A DNA stretch of 45,503 nucleotides from Deltaproteobacteria bacterium (GTDB taxonomy: Bacteria > Desulfobacterota > Desulfobacteria > Desulfobacterales > C00003060), in assembly GCA_003647275.1 (NCBI GenBank), contig QMMN01000015.1:1-45503 (forward strand). Direction: 5' to 3'. Positions 1 through 9,419 of this stretch are shown here, in pieces. The stretch's first letter is position 1. Each line of letters starts with the position of its first letter. The translations under genes were made by a program, and so were the position numbers. Below the pieces are notes generated by a model. The model had not been told where the DNA came from. It did no database searches and worked only from the letters and a program-made list of their open reading frames with translations.

Positions 1-68
1 AAACTCGGCCCAAGGGCCTCAAACAGTTTAGGATTTGCCCACTAAAGTGGGCCGTTCGCTTCGCCCGG
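1..68. repeat. Dispersed intergenic repeat, copy 1
   Basis: This copy shares the ordered blocks ACTCGG, CCTCAAACAGTT and CGCTTCGC with a second copy near 6964-7020. It also holds a short hairpin (GCCCACT and AGTGGGC, around 38-52). The rest of the stretch up to 313 shows no convincing gene or RNA. Confidence 0.45.
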
Positions 69-313
69 ATGGGTGCCCCAAAAAGCTCATAATTGCCGCT
101 TAAATGAGTTATGCAAAGGTCTCTCGGTTTACTTTTATGGTTTGAACCAATACTATACCAGAAAAACCATGTCAATTTTGCATGGCGGCCAGAGAGATCT
201 TGGTGCAAAGAGGTCGTGAAAACAGGGGTTAGATGAGGGGCCATTTACAAAACCGCCATTTTGATTGCTACTTTGTGGTGTTAGGCCGTCCCCTGCTTTG
301 TAAGCGGGGAAGT

Positions 314-1861
314 TTACGATTGGGGATCCTGCTCATTCGGTTCAGGGGCGCTGATTTGGCGGGTTGTCTTTTCAACAGGAGCGATATGCGGAATTTCTGC
401 GCCGTCCCTTTTGTTTATGCCGAGTTCACTGAATTTTCTCGCCGAGGCCAGCACCCTTCGTTCAAAAGAACCGACAACCTGATTGTAACTCGATACGCAC
501 TTTTCGATATTTCGGCCCAGCCGATCCAGGTGTTCTGCCATTGTACTGATTCTTACGTAGAGTTCTTTCCCCAGGTTACTGATGATTTCGGCATTCTCGG
601 CCATGATTTCCTGTCGCCACCCAAAGGCCACAGCCTTAAGAAGGGATATGAGAGTTGTTGGTGTGGCCAAGATAACCCCCTTGCTGACACCCTCCTCAAT
701 CAGTCCGGGATTGTGTTCCAAGGCAGAGCTGAAAAAGTTTTCCCCGGGGATAAAAAGCACGACAAATTCCGGAGTCGGTTGAAATTGGTCCCAGTAGGTC
801 TTTTGCGACAGTTTATTCATGTGGGCTTGAATCTGTTTTGAATGGAGGATCAGCTTGCGTTTCCTCTCTTCTTCGGTTTGGACCTCCAGGGCCTCCAGGT
901 AGGCAAGGAGCGGGGCCTTGGAATCCACAACAATCTGTCTGTTGTTCGGCAGCCTGACAATCATGTCGGGTCTTAACCGGCCATCTTCCGTGCCCCTGGT
1001 TTCTTGTTCAAAAAAATCGCAGTAGTTTAACATGCCGGCCAGTTCCGCCACCCTTCTCAGGGTAATTTCCCCCCATCTGCCCCGTACCTGAGGGGTCCTG
1101 AGGGCCTTGACCAGATTGGCCGTTTCCCTCTGGAGTTGGTGTTGCGTGGTGAGGAGCGATTGCACCTGTTCTGAGAGGCCGCCATAGGCCCTGTTCCGAA
1201 CCCTTTCCATCTCTTGAATCTGCCTGTCGTATTTTTCCAGAGATTCTTTGATCGGCGCCACAATCTCTTTTACCTCTTTTTGTCGCAGTTCCAAATCCTT
1301 CTTTGCCTCTTCCTGGTATTTGGAAAGCGTTACCTTGGCAAGCTCGAGGAAGGATTCATTACTGTTTTTCAGGGTTGCAGCGGAAAGCGCCTTGAATGTG
1401 TCGGTGAGTTTTTCCTTGGCTTCTTCAAGCAATTTCAGTTTTTCTTCGGCAGCGGTACGCTCTTGCTCAACGATGGTTTCAAGTTCGGCCTTTTTTTCTC
1501 TAAAATCTGCTATGGTTGTGTTCAGTTGCCTTACTTCTTCTGTCTTTTCTTCAAGGGCTTTTTGCACGTCCTTCATCTGCTCAAGCTTGGCCTTGGCTGC
1601 GGATCGCTCTTCAGAGATCTTCAATATGTTTGCTTCGGCCTGTGTCAGTTTGGTCTTCAGATCAGCGATCGTATTATTTTGGTTTGCAAGTTCGGCCTCT
1701 TTACCGTGGATCACTTCCTGGAGCCTTGCAATCTCAGCACCACTTTGGGTAAGGCATCTTGTCAACTGTGCACCCATTCTTGATTTTGCCACTGCCCAAG
1801 CGACTAAACCACCCAGGGTGCAGCCAAGGAAAAATATGAGGATATAGATCAGATGATCCAT
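314..1861 (-). CDS. rmuC: DNA recombination protein RmuC
   Basis: RmuC family proteins carry a nuclease-like fold and are linked to limiting inversions and rearrangements at short inverted repeats. The 515-aa product starts with one membrane segment (about residues 4-26, ending before KSRMG). A long charged coiled coil follows (about 30-215), then the conserved RmuC domain (about 225-450) with the stretches GRWGEITLRR, RPDMIVRLP and VDSKAPL. Length and order fit the family. The short tail after 470 is polar and probably disordered. The gene is last in a minus-strand run after the DRTGG protein, with a 121-bp gap. Function is by family; the family call is firm. Confidence 0.93.
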   Translation of the reverse strand: MDHLIYILIFFLGCTLGGLVAWAVAKSRMGAQLTRCLTQSGAEIARLQEVIHGKEAELANQNNTIADLKTKLTQAEANILKISEERSAAKAKLEQMKDVQKALEEKTEEVRQLNTTIADFREKKAELETIVEQERTAAEEKLKLLEEAKEKLTDTFKALSAATLKNSNESFLELAKVTLSKYQEEAKKDLELRQKEVKEIVAPIKESLEKYDRQIQEMERVRNRAYGGLSEQVQSLLTTQHQLQRETANLVKALRTPQVRGRWGEITLRRVAELAGMLNYCDFFEQETRGTEDGRLRPDMIVRLPNNRQIVVDSKAPLLAYLEALEVQTEEERKRKLILHSKQIQAHMNKLSQKTYWDQFQPTPEFVVLFIPGENFFSSALEHNPGLIEEGVSKGVILATPTTLISLLKAVAFGWRQEIMAENAEIISNLGKELYVRISTMAEHLDRLGRNIEKCVSSYNQVVGSFERRVLASARKFSELGINKRDGAEIPHIAPVEKTTRQISAPEPNEQDPQS

Positions 1862-1982
1862 GTACTTTTCTTCTTGCTGGTTCTTTTCTTTTGCATGAGA
1901 AAAATTCCCTCCTCATGCACAGAGATCTTTAACACATACTTTGGGTTAATTTTTCAGGTCTTTGTTTTCAAGGTTGTTCGGC

Positions 1983-3050
1983 TCAGACATGGAGGCCAAA
2001 GGCTTCATACAACCTTTTAAAATTGATCTCTTCTTCGATCAGGCGAATACCGCAATAGACCTTCTCCTTTTCCTTAAGGCGAAGTTTGCATGAGAGCGCT
2101 TCCACCTTTTTTGCCACTGAATACGTGTCGTCCCGGACCACGACAATCGGTATACCTCTAATTTCAGCTCTGGAGATCACGATTTCATTCGGATAAAGGT
2201 TGCCGGTCAGGATGAGGCACTGGGTCATGGCTTCAATGGCGGCAAGTTGGACATCGGCCCGATCACCTCCCACAATCACGGCATTGTTTCTTGCCTTTCT
2301 GATATACTCAAGGGCACGGTCCACCTGCATCCCCCCGATCAAAAAGTGTTCGATCAGGCCATCAAGCTTATTACGGCAGCAAAGTACATCTCCGGCAAGG
2401 GCCTCCACAATATCTGCAATCATCACTGAGCCAAGCACGGCATCGTAGGGAAGTGAACCAAATACCGGAATACCTTTTCGCTCAAGAAATGGGATGATTA
2501 ACTCCTGGACATTCTCAACAGAACCTGCCTTGATGCTGTTCAGGATGACCCCAGCGAGGCGTTTTCCAAGGCGCCCGTGGGCATCCAAAACAGCGTCCAG
2601 ATAGAATTCCTTATCGTATCGGTCCACAAGAAGCACACGGGCATTGATTTCATCTATGAGGTCAAATCCGGAAATGTCAAAAGACTTGCCTGACTCCAGG
2701 GTGCCAGCGCCGCCAATAAGGACCACATCTTTTCCTTTTGACACGACCTCGAAGGCATTTAGGACCTTTTCCTGCAACCCCTGGACGCCGGTTCGGCATC
2801 CTTCAATCATCAAGTCGTGGGTCATCACAACAGGGCAAAGGGTTTCTGGGGGGTCTTTCAACATGAGCACCCTGTGAATGAACCAGGCATCCTTGTCGGT
2901 CAGCACCCCGTCTACCTTGATTGGAAGGCGCCCAAAGGGCTTGAAATAGCCGACCCTTAACCCATCCTTGAGAAATCGCTGGCCGATTCCCATAATCGTC
3001 AGGTTTTTCCCTGAATATCCCCTGGTGGACCCTACATAGATAGAAACCAT
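1983..3050 (-). CDS. Phosphotransacetylase-N-type (BioD-like P-loop plus DRTGG domain) protein
   Basis: The 355-aa protein begins with a P-loop of the BioD/phosphotransacetylase N-terminal type (STRGYSGKN, residues 8-16) and continues with a BioD-like fold to about 220. A DRTGG domain follows, seen in VGGDRADVQLAAIE and CLILTG (about 258-285). The catalytic phosphate acetyltransferase domain of full-length Pta is absent, so it is not itself a transacetylase. Such stand-alone proteins are thought to sense or regulate acyl-CoA/acetate metabolism, but the role is not settled. Its position 123 bp downstream of an ADP-forming acyl-CoA synthetase on the same strand supports a link to acetyl-CoA and acetate conversion. 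Confidence 0.82.
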   Translation of the reverse strand: MVSIYVGSTRGYSGKNLTIMGIGQRFLKDGLRVGYFKPFGRLPIKVDGVLTDKDAWFIHRVLMLKDPPETLCPVVMTHDLMIEGCRTGVQGLQEKVLNAFEVVSKGKDVVLIGGAGTLESGKSFDISGFDLIDEINARVLLVDRYDKEFYLDAVLDAHGRLGKRLAGVILNSIKAGSVENVQELIIPFLERKGIPVFGSLPYDAVLGSVMIADIVEALAGDVLCCRNKLDGLIEHFLIGGMQVDRALEYIRKARNNAVIVGGDRADVQLAAIEAMTQCLILTGNLYPNEIVISRAEIRGIPIVVVRDDTYSVAKKVEALSCKLRLKEKEKVYCGIRLIEEEINFKRLYEAFGLHV

Positions 3051-3087
3051 TGTTTTGCCCCCTCATTACTTCTATAGCGATTCAGCG

Positions 3088-3130
3088 AAGTGCCTAAAGT
3101 GAGCCAAAGTGAACTAAAGTGCCTAAAGTT
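3088..3130. repeat. Imperfect decanucleotide tandem repeat
   Basis: Four to five units of about 10 bp with core AAAGTG (variants AAAGTGAGCC, AAAGTGAACT, AAAGTGCCTA) lie between the synthetase and the DRTGG gene. They are followed by short AATCC/CAATC-type repeats to about 3168. Repeats of this kind are presumably non-coding. Confidence 0.6.
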
Positions 3131-3173
3131 GAAAATTCGAAATCCACAATCAAAAATCCGCAATCGAGTCACT

Positions 3174-5267
3174 TTACTCCTGTATGGTTATTCTGGCATC
3201 CACGGCCACTGCGCCCTGGCCCTCAGGGCAAACCAGGAGTGGATTGACATCCGCCTCAACGATCTCTGGACAGTCAATGGCCATCTGAGACAACCTTAGC
3301 AAGGCATCTCGTATGCCTTTGATATCGGCAGGTAGCTCGCCGCGTACCCCGCGGAGCAGCGGAAACGATCGGATATCACGGATCATCGCATCTGCTTCCT
3401 CCACACTCAAAGGGGCGATCCGAAAGGCCACATCTTTTAAAACCTCCACATAGATTCCCCCGAGGCCGAACATAATGATTGGGCCAAATTGCATGTCCCG
3501 TGTAATCCCCAGGATGACTTCCCGGCCCTGGGGTATCATTTCTTGAACCATCACGCCCAGGATACGTGCGCCTGGTTGCCGTAGCTGGATGTTAGAGGTT
3601 ATATGAAAAAAGGCGTCTTCTGCCATGGCCTCATTCTCAACTCCGACGCGAACACCGCCCATATCGCTTTTATGGAGCACATCAGGCGAGGCAATCTTCA
3701 TGACGACCGGATACCCGATCTCTGAAGCCATTTTTACGGCCTCCTGGGTGGTCCTGGCAATGCGACTCTCAGGGAGCCTGAATCCATATGCCTTTAATAT
3801 TTGGCGAGCCTCGCTTTCAACCAGATCCTGCCGGTGCTGCTTGACAACCGAGGCAAAGACCTCACGCACCTTAGACGTGTCTACATCAAAATGCCGGTAC
3901 TGTCTTTCAGGCTGTTCCCGCCACCGACGATAGGAAAGCATCGCATCCAAGGCCCCGACAGCATCTTCTGGATAATCATAGGCAGGGATGGCATGATCCT
4001 GGAAGATCTTGCGAGCATGCCTCACCCGCTTTCCTCCCATAAACGCGGTCATGATCGGTTTGTCAGTATCCTTGGCCAGGCTCACAATTTCCCGGGCAAC
4101 AGCCTCTGCGTCCACGGCTGCCGTGGGGGTCAGGAGAATGAGAACCGCATGGATGAATTCGTCATTCAGGATGACCGCCAGGGTCTTTTGATACCGCTCA
4201 TGAGTGGCATCGCCGATGATGTCGATGGGGTTATAGACCGAAGCTGTGGGCGGAAGAAACTCGCGGAGGCGATCTGCTGTTTCTCTTCGGATCGGCGTGA
4301 GGTGAAGGGAACTCCGGTCACAGGCATCTGCGGCCAAGATGCCCGGTCCACCTGAATTGGTAATGATGGCAAGACTCGGGCCTTTTGGGGGGGCTTGGTT
4401 GGCAAAGGCCATAGCATATCCAAAAAGGGCCTGCATCGATTCGGCATGGATGATGCCCGATTGCTTGAAAGCAGCACGATAGGCATGATCAGACCCTGCC
4501 AAGGCCCCGGTGTGAGAAGAAGCGGCCTTGGCTCCTGCGCTGGTTGTCCCCGACTTGATAATGATAATAGGTTTTGTTTTGGAGACCTCACGAGCCGCCT
4601 TCATGAAACGCGGACCGTCCTCAATGCTCTCCAGATAGCCTAGGATCACTCGTGTATTTTCATCCTGGCCCATGGAGAGCATGATCTCTGTTTCTGAGAT
4701 GTCCATTTTATTTCCCAGGCTTACAAACCTTGAAAAACCGACATTTTCCCCCAACGCCCAGTCTAGGATGGCCACACACAGGGCCCCGGATTGGGAGAAA
4801 AAGCCGATATGCCCGGCAAGGGGCATACCGGCTGCAAAAGAGGCATTCAAGGCGCTTGCCGTGTCGATAATCCCCAGGCAATTGGGGCCTACAATCCGTA
4901 TGCCGAGCTCCCTGGCCCTCATGGCCAGCTTGTTTTCCAGGCGCGCCCCCTCTGGCCCGATTTCCCTAAAGCCAGCTGTAACGACAATGACAGAATCAAC
5001 CCCCTTCTTGCCGCACTGCTCCAGAACATCCATGACCGCTGTTGCAGGCACGGCAACCACGGCAAGATCTATATCTGAAGGGACTGAAGCCAGATCTGGA
5101 TATGCCTTATGTCCCAGGATCTCTTGGGCCTTGGGGTTTATTGGGTAGACCGTACCACCATAACCGTACTGGAGGATATTGTTCAAAATGTCATAGCCGA
5201 TTTTGGCAGGGTTTTGCGAGGCCCCGATCACAGCCACGGAGGATGGATTAAAAAAGTGTTGTAGCAT
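3174..5267 (-). CDS. Acyl-CoA synthetase (ADP-forming), fused alpha-beta chain
   Basis: Enzymes of this family interconvert acyl-CoA + ADP + phosphate with acid + CoA + ATP and act in the cytoplasm. The 697-aa chain has a CoA-binding Rossmann domain (about 1-130, with FNPSSVAVIGAS near the start), a succinyl-CoA-ligase-like region with the phospho-His motif SSHTGALAG (about 250-258), a second flavodoxin-like ligase region (to about 450), and an ATP-grasp domain (about 475-697; GYPVVMKIASPDVLHKSD, MVQEM and EADVNPLL). Length and order match single-chain family members. The substrate (acetate, aryl acids or others) cannot be read from sequence. It is first in a minus-strand run with the DRTGG protein. 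Confidence 0.92.
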   Translation of the reverse strand: MLQHFFNPSSVAVIGASQNPAKIGYDILNNILQYGYGGTVYPINPKAQEILGHKAYPDLASVPSDIDLAVVAVPATAVMDVLEQCGKKGVDSVIVVTAGFREIGPEGARLENKLAMRARELGIRIVGPNCLGIIDTASALNASFAAGMPLAGHIGFFSQSGALCVAILDWALGENVGFSRFVSLGNKMDISETEIMLSMGQDENTRVILGYLESIEDGPRFMKAAREVSKTKPIIIIKSGTTSAGAKAASSHTGALAGSDHAYRAAFKQSGIIHAESMQALFGYAMAFANQAPPKGPSLAIITNSGGPGILAADACDRSSLHLTPIRRETADRLREFLPPTASVYNPIDIIGDATHERYQKTLAVILNDEFIHAVLILLTPTAAVDAEAVAREIVSLAKDTDKPIMTAFMGGKRVRHARKIFQDHAIPAYDYPEDAVGALDAMLSYRRWREQPERQYRHFDVDTSKVREVFASVVKQHRQDLVESEARQILKAYGFRLPESRIARTTQEAVKMASEIGYPVVMKIASPDVLHKSDMGGVRVGVENEAMAEDAFFHITSNIQLRQPGARILGVMVQEMIPQGREVILGITRDMQFGPIIMFGLGGIYVEVLKDVAFRIAPLSVEEADAMIRDIRSFPLLRGVRGELPADIKGIRDALLRLSQMAIDCPEIVEADVNPLLVCPEGQGAVAVDARITIQE

Positions 5268-5353
5268 CTGCTTCTGTATAACCTGATTTCTTTCAAGTCA
5301 TGATAGCGATTTGGGTTTCTTTATAACACGTTCCAGTTCCAGCGCAATACCAA

Positions 5354-5459
5354 AATAGGGTCAATAGGGTGTGTTGCTGCAGGCCATTTGCCCGCAGGTT
5401 CACCGCGTTATATTGTCGCTATCCAAAAACGCTTGCACCAGTTTTCCCTTGACCCTATT
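5354..5459. repeat. Element bounded by 11-bp inverted repeats
   Basis: AATAGGGTCAA at 5354-5364 is the exact reverse complement of TTGACCCTATT at 5449-5459, with 84 bp between them. It lies in the divergent gap upstream of the radical SAM gene. It could be a small non-autonomous element or a paired operator. No target duplication was recognised. Confidence 0.4.
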
Positions 5460-5486
5460 CTCTCTATTTTCTAATACATTAGCTCG

Positions 5487-6770
5487 ATGAACATCCTTCT
5501 GATTGAAATAAATCCCTTTGCCCCGGCGTCGACCCCGATCTCACTGGGATACATTGCAGCCTTCCTGCGATCCCAGGGATTCACAGTCAAGATGTTGACC
5601 CTGGCACAAGACACGACCGTGTCGCTTTCCAGCTTTCGCCGACTCATCAACAGCTTTAAGCCTGCATTGGTTGGTCTCTCGGCCTACCAGAGAACCATGC
5701 TCTATGTGATCGGTTTTGCCAGATTTATTAAATCGATAGACAGCAACATCAAGATCGCCATTGGCGGTCCACAGGCGACCTTCATGCCGTCGGCCGCCTT
5801 TGCTGAAATGCCTGATATTGACTATATCTGTCGTTCTTCTGGTGAAGTGACGCTGCTCAGGATCGCACAGGCCATCCAAGGAGGGGAACCCTTTGTAGGC
5901 CTTGCAGGTGTCAGTTACAGGGCGCCTGATGGTGCTGTTTTTGACACCCCCGAGCTTCAAGGCTTTAGAGACCTGGATGCCTATCCTTCACCATATCTTG
6001 ACGACGTTTTTGACTACTCGAACATGAAAGAGGCTATCATGCTGACGTCTCGGGGGTGTCCGCATCAGTGCATATACTGTTACACCCCCCACGCATTCAA
6101 GCACAGGATAAGCTTCCATTCTGTGGACCGGGTGATTGAGGAGATAAGGTGGACAAAGAAAAAGGGCGTGCCCAGGCTCTGGTTTGCTGATCCTAATATT
6201 TCATTTAAGCCGGAGCGCCTTGTGGCGATTCTTGACAGGATGTCCACCCAGGGCCTGGAAACCCCTATGTGGTTACAGACCAGGGCGGATCTTGTGAAGC
6301 CTGAGTTGATCAAGCAGATGAAAAGGGCAGGGGTCAGCACCATTGCCTTTGGGCTAGAATCTGCCTCAGAACGGGTCATGGCCAGGCTAGGCAAGGACCT
6401 ATCTCTTGAAACGGTGACCAAGGCGATCCAGCTTGCCCAGAGCCAGGACATAGAAGTCGAACTTTTTACCATGTTTGGACTTCCTTACGAAACTTTTGAC
6501 GATGCCATGAAGACGCTTGCGTTTGTGAGGAAAAACAAAGTCAAGATCATGGGCAATACAAACTCCCAGCAGATGCAGATCTATTTTGGGACACATGTGG
6601 CCCGACATTACGAGGACTATCATATACGCCCGATGAACAGCAAGCGCCCGGGCTATCTCTCGATTGGCTGTCAGTACGAGACCGACCACATGAGTCATAG
6701 CGATATTCACAGGATCCAGGACCTGTGGCGGGCTCATTCTCTTGACGGCGGGAAGCGAATCGTTTCGTAG
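5487..6770 (+). CDS. B12-binding-domain radical SAM protein
   Basis: The 427-aa protein has an N-terminal cobalamin-binding-like Rossmann domain (about 1-140) that lacks an obvious DxHxxG lower-ligand motif, as is common in this class. The radical SAM core carries the [4Fe-4S] motif CPHQCIYC (Cys191, Cys195, Cys198) inside TSRGCPHQCIYCY. Later core blocks include FGLESASERV and MFGLPYET. Relatives act as methyltransferases, cyclases or in lipid and tetrapyrrole chemistry; the substrate here is unknown. It stands alone, divergent from the synthetase run, and is followed by a 380-bp repeat-rich gap. The ribosome-binding site is weak. Confidence 0.88.
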   Translation: MNILLIEINPFAPASTPISLGYIAAFLRSQGFTVKMLTLAQDTTVSLSSFRRLINSFKPALVGLSAYQRTMLYVIGFARFIKSIDSNIKIAIGGPQATFMPSAAFAEMPDIDYICRSSGEVTLLRIAQAIQGGEPFVGLAGVSYRAPDGAVFDTPELQGFRDLDAYPSPYLDDVFDYSNMKEAIMLTSRGCPHQCIYCYTPHAFKHRISFHSVDRVIEEIRWTKKKGVPRLWFADPNISFKPERLVAILDRMSTQGLETPMWLQTRADLVKPELIKQMKRAGVSTIAFGLESASERVMARLGKDLSLETVTKAIQLAQSQDIEVELFTMFGLPYETFDDAMKTLAFVRKNKVKIMGNTNSQQMQIYFGTHVARHYEDYHIRPMNSKRPGYLSIGCQYETDHMSHSDIHRIQDLWRAHSLDGGKRIVS

Positions 6771-6778
6771 AACTACAA

Positions 6779-7078
6779 GCTATTTCAAAACCCTTTTCCT
6801 TGGTCTGTTCAGCCATTTTTGACCGGCCTGCTTCCCGCTACCCCCGACCATTAGGGCGGGGTCAAGGGGAGCTATTTCAAAACGTTTATCTTCTTTACCG
6901 GGAGGCCCTGCCCTTTAGTGCGGGCGGGGGCTTAAAGTTCTAAGCTCGCTTCGCTAAAATTGTAAGACTCGGGCTTACGCCCTCAAACAGTTACAATTTT
7001 TTGACGCTTCGCTTCACTAAGAACTTTTTACAAAAATGGCCAAAATGAGTCGTCAAAGAGTTTTGAAATAGCTTCTAA
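6779..7078. repeat. Composite repeat region with inverted copies
   Basis: GCTATTTCAAAAC occurs at 6779-6791 and again at 6871-6883. Its reverse complement GTTTTGAAATAGC is at 7060-7072. The right part (7018-7078) matches a second copy near 18293-18348. The 380-bp gap between the radical SAM gene and the TPR gene is otherwise without genes. Confidence 0.55.
6964..7020. repeat. Dispersed intergenic repeat, copy 2
   Basis: Shares ACTCGG, CCTCAAACAGTT and CGCTTCGC, in the same order, with the first 68 bases of the window. It is nested in the composite repeat region upstream of the TPR gene. Confidence 0.45.
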
Positions 7079-7152
7079 ACATTCTGATTGCTCTGAGATC
7101 TCAAGCGACCGAAAGGAGCGGGCGAGAGAACCTCGTTGCCGGAAACAACACG

Positions 7153-8694
7153 ATGGATAAGGTGGCCTTACAAAAAATATACGTGATACTGGACAAACTT
7201 GACGAGGGACAGCTTGAGCGGCTTTCCCGGGCGCTGTTCGAGCTCTTTTCACATGTCAACCTAACCTCGAATCTTTATCTGGTGACAGGCAGTCTCCCCG
7301 ACAGCATGCATCAGGTAGAAACGCTCCAGGCGGCGGTGAGCCGATTTCTCAAGAATTATCTCTTTGCACGGCTTTATGTTCATATTGTTCATCCTGCCTT
7401 CCCCAGGGACATAGATGAGATAAGGCTTTGCTACCAACATCTGAAGCGGATGACTGCCCAATTTGACCAGGAGGGCTACATGCATCAGGAGGTGCCAAGG
7501 CTCATGCTGCTGCCGGTTATTGCCCCTGATAACCAAGTTCAGCCCACTTCGCTCATGGGCCTCCTTGATGCGCTGAAAAGCACTTTTTTGTTACCTATCC
7601 TCTACTTGGACAAGGGCACCTTCTTTCTGGCACAAGATGAAGAGATCCTGGCCAAGGTAGAAAAGGTTTACTACGGCGAAGGGAATGCCATAAACATAGC
7701 TGCTGAGATCGTTTGCAATCTGTATCATCAAGACATCCTCGATGATTCATGTGCGATATTAGAGTCTGACGCCGTATTCATGACCCATCCATGCCCTGGT
7801 GCGCTTATTGTCTCGGCGCAAGACGGCATGATTTATGCCTGTATGGATGCATTTCGCAACAAAGAGGGCCTGGCAGATATTTACGGAAAGTTCAGTGTGG
7901 ATACTGTGATGGATCAATACGATGCGTACCGCAAATCGAAAAAAGGCTGCCTTGCGTGCAGGGGACGGGCGGTTAAATCCTTTGCAGATTTGCCCATGCC
8001 GAAAGCAACAAGAGAAGAGATTGGGACGTTGCTTTATCATTTTGGCACGTTACAACAGGAGGCAGAAGACGATGTTCAGGCCATAGAAAACTACGAGAAA
8101 TCGTTGAAGCTATCTCCAATTGAAGAGGCCGATGCCATATATTTCAGGCTGGGCCTCAGCTACACAAAGACGGGCCGCCATGACCAGGCCATAGAAGCCT
8201 TTAACAGAGCTGAACGTGCATATCACGACCATGACTATTTTCACTTCTACGTGGGGTTTTGTTACTTTGACAAGGGGGATTATCACAACGCCCTTGAGGC
8301 ATTCTCACAGGCCCTGAACCTAGACCCCCAACAGGACGACTTGATGAGAATCCTCATATACATGGGCACGTGTTACAACAGCCTCGGTCACTATAAACAG
8401 GCCTCTGTCACATTAGAGAGGGCCAAGGAAATCGGCAGCCATGTTAAAGAGATTTACAACGCCCTTGGTTTTTCATACTTTCAGCTCAAAGACTATAATA
8501 AGGCCATTGAGAATTTGAGCCGGGCTGTTGAAATAGACCCTAATTCCGCGATAGACTATGCCAGCCTTGGTGCCAATTACCGGGAAAAAGGCGACGTCAA
8601 AGAGGCGATCGCCATGTATGAGCGGGCCCTGAAGTTGGATCCGGGCATGGTGGTTGCGAGGGAGAACTTAGAAAGGCTAAAAATGAAACGATGA
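7153..8694 (+). CDS. TPR protein with SPASM-like cysteine motif
   Basis: The 513-aa protein has two parts. Residues 1-285 form a domain I cannot name with certainty. It contains Cys214, then DGMIYAC (Cys230), EGLADIYG (238-245) and GCLACR (Cys266, Cys269), a spacing that resembles the SPASM/auxiliary-cluster region of radical SAM proteins. No CxxxCxxC radical SAM motif is present. Residues about 295-510 form roughly six tetratricopeptide repeats, such as DYNKAIENLSRAVEIDPN. The stop overlaps the rnc start (ATGA), so the two are translationally coupled. It may be a degenerate radical SAM protein or a metal-binding scaffold; the function is unknown. No signal peptide is seen. Confidence 0.75.
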   Translation: MDKVALQKIYVILDKLDEGQLERLSRALFELFSHVNLTSNLYLVTGSLPDSMHQVETLQAAVSRFLKNYLFARLYVHIVHPAFPRDIDEIRLCYQHLKRMTAQFDQEGYMHQEVPRLMLLPVIAPDNQVQPTSLMGLLDALKSTFLLPILYLDKGTFFLAQDEEILAKVEKVYYGEGNAINIAAEIVCNLYHQDILDDSCAILESDAVFMTHPCPGALIVSAQDGMIYACMDAFRNKEGLADIYGKFSVDTVMDQYDAYRKSKKGCLACRGRAVKSFADLPMPKATREEIGTLLYHFGTLQQEAEDDVQAIENYEKSLKLSPIEEADAIYFRLGLSYTKTGRHDQAIEAFNRAERAYHDHDYFHFYVGFCYFDKGDYHNALEAFSQALNLDPQQDDLMRILIYMGTCYNSLGHYKQASVTLERAKEIGSHVKEIYNALGFSYFQLKDYNKAIENLSRAVEIDPNSAIDYASLGANYREKGDVKEAIAMYERALKLDPGMVVARENLERLKMKR

Positions 8695-9419
8695 GCAGGG
8701 AAAAGCTTTCGTCTTTGGAAGATGCATTGGGCTACCGGTTCAAAGATATCGACCTTCTTCGAACGGCGCTCCGACACAGTTCCTATGTAAACGAGCACCG
8801 CGATCCTGCTTTGAAAGACAATGAACGGCTTGAATTCCTGGGTGATGCCGTGCTCGATCTTGTCATCAGCCATCTCTTAATGAACCATTTTCCGGATCAT
8901 CGCGAAGGCGACCTGTCCAGGATGCGTGCCACGATCGTTAACGAATCGCAACTTGCCGCGGTAGCACACAAACTGAATCTTGGCCAGCACCTCCTTTTGG
9001 GAAAGGGAGAAGCGTTGAGCCATGGACAAGAAAAACGCTCAATCCTTGCTGATACCCTTGAGGCAGTCATTGCGGCTGTATACCTGGATGGTGGTATTAA
9101 GGCTGCCTTTGAGGTGATTGAAAGACAGTTTTCTCAAATCATTCCCCAGGTTGGAGAAAGGCTTGCGGCCGAGGATTTCAAGAGTCGACTTCAAGAACTT
9201 GTGCAGGTCCAATTCAAAACAATACCTCACTATGAAGTGGTGGCCGAAAATGGTCCTGACCATGACAAGACCTTTGAGGTTCGCCTTAGCATTGGCACCT
9301 CTTTGACAACTCATGGGACAGGCAAGAGTAAGAAGGCGGCTGAGCAGGCAGCCGCATGTGTGGCCCTTCAAAAGCTCAAGGACACATTAAATACCAGCCT
9401 GTCTCCAGTAAAGGAATGA
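8691..9419 (+). CDS. rnc: Ribonuclease III
   Basis: RNase III cuts double-stranded RNA during rRNA maturation and mRNA/sRNA processing. The 242-aa protein has the catalytic signature ERLEFLGDAVLDLVI (residues 45-59), further acidic residues in LADTLEAVIAAVYLDGG, and a C-terminal double-stranded RNA-binding domain (about 170-235) ending with GKSKKAAEQAAA. Length is normal for the family. Both ends overlap neighbours by an ATGA junction, with the TPR gene upstream and the Elp3-like radical SAM gene downstream. Confidence 0.97.
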   Translation: MSREKLSSLEDALGYRFKDIDLLRTALRHSSYVNEHRDPALKDNERLEFLGDAVLDLVISHLLMNHFPDHREGDLSRMRATIVNESQLAAVAHKLNLGQHLLLGKGEALSHGQEKRSILADTLEAVIAAVYLDGGIKAAFEVIERQFSQIIPQVGERLAAEDFKSRLQELVQVQFKTIPHYEVVAENGPDHDKTFEVRLSIGTSLTTHGTGKSKKAAEQAAACVALQKLKDTLNTSLSPVKE

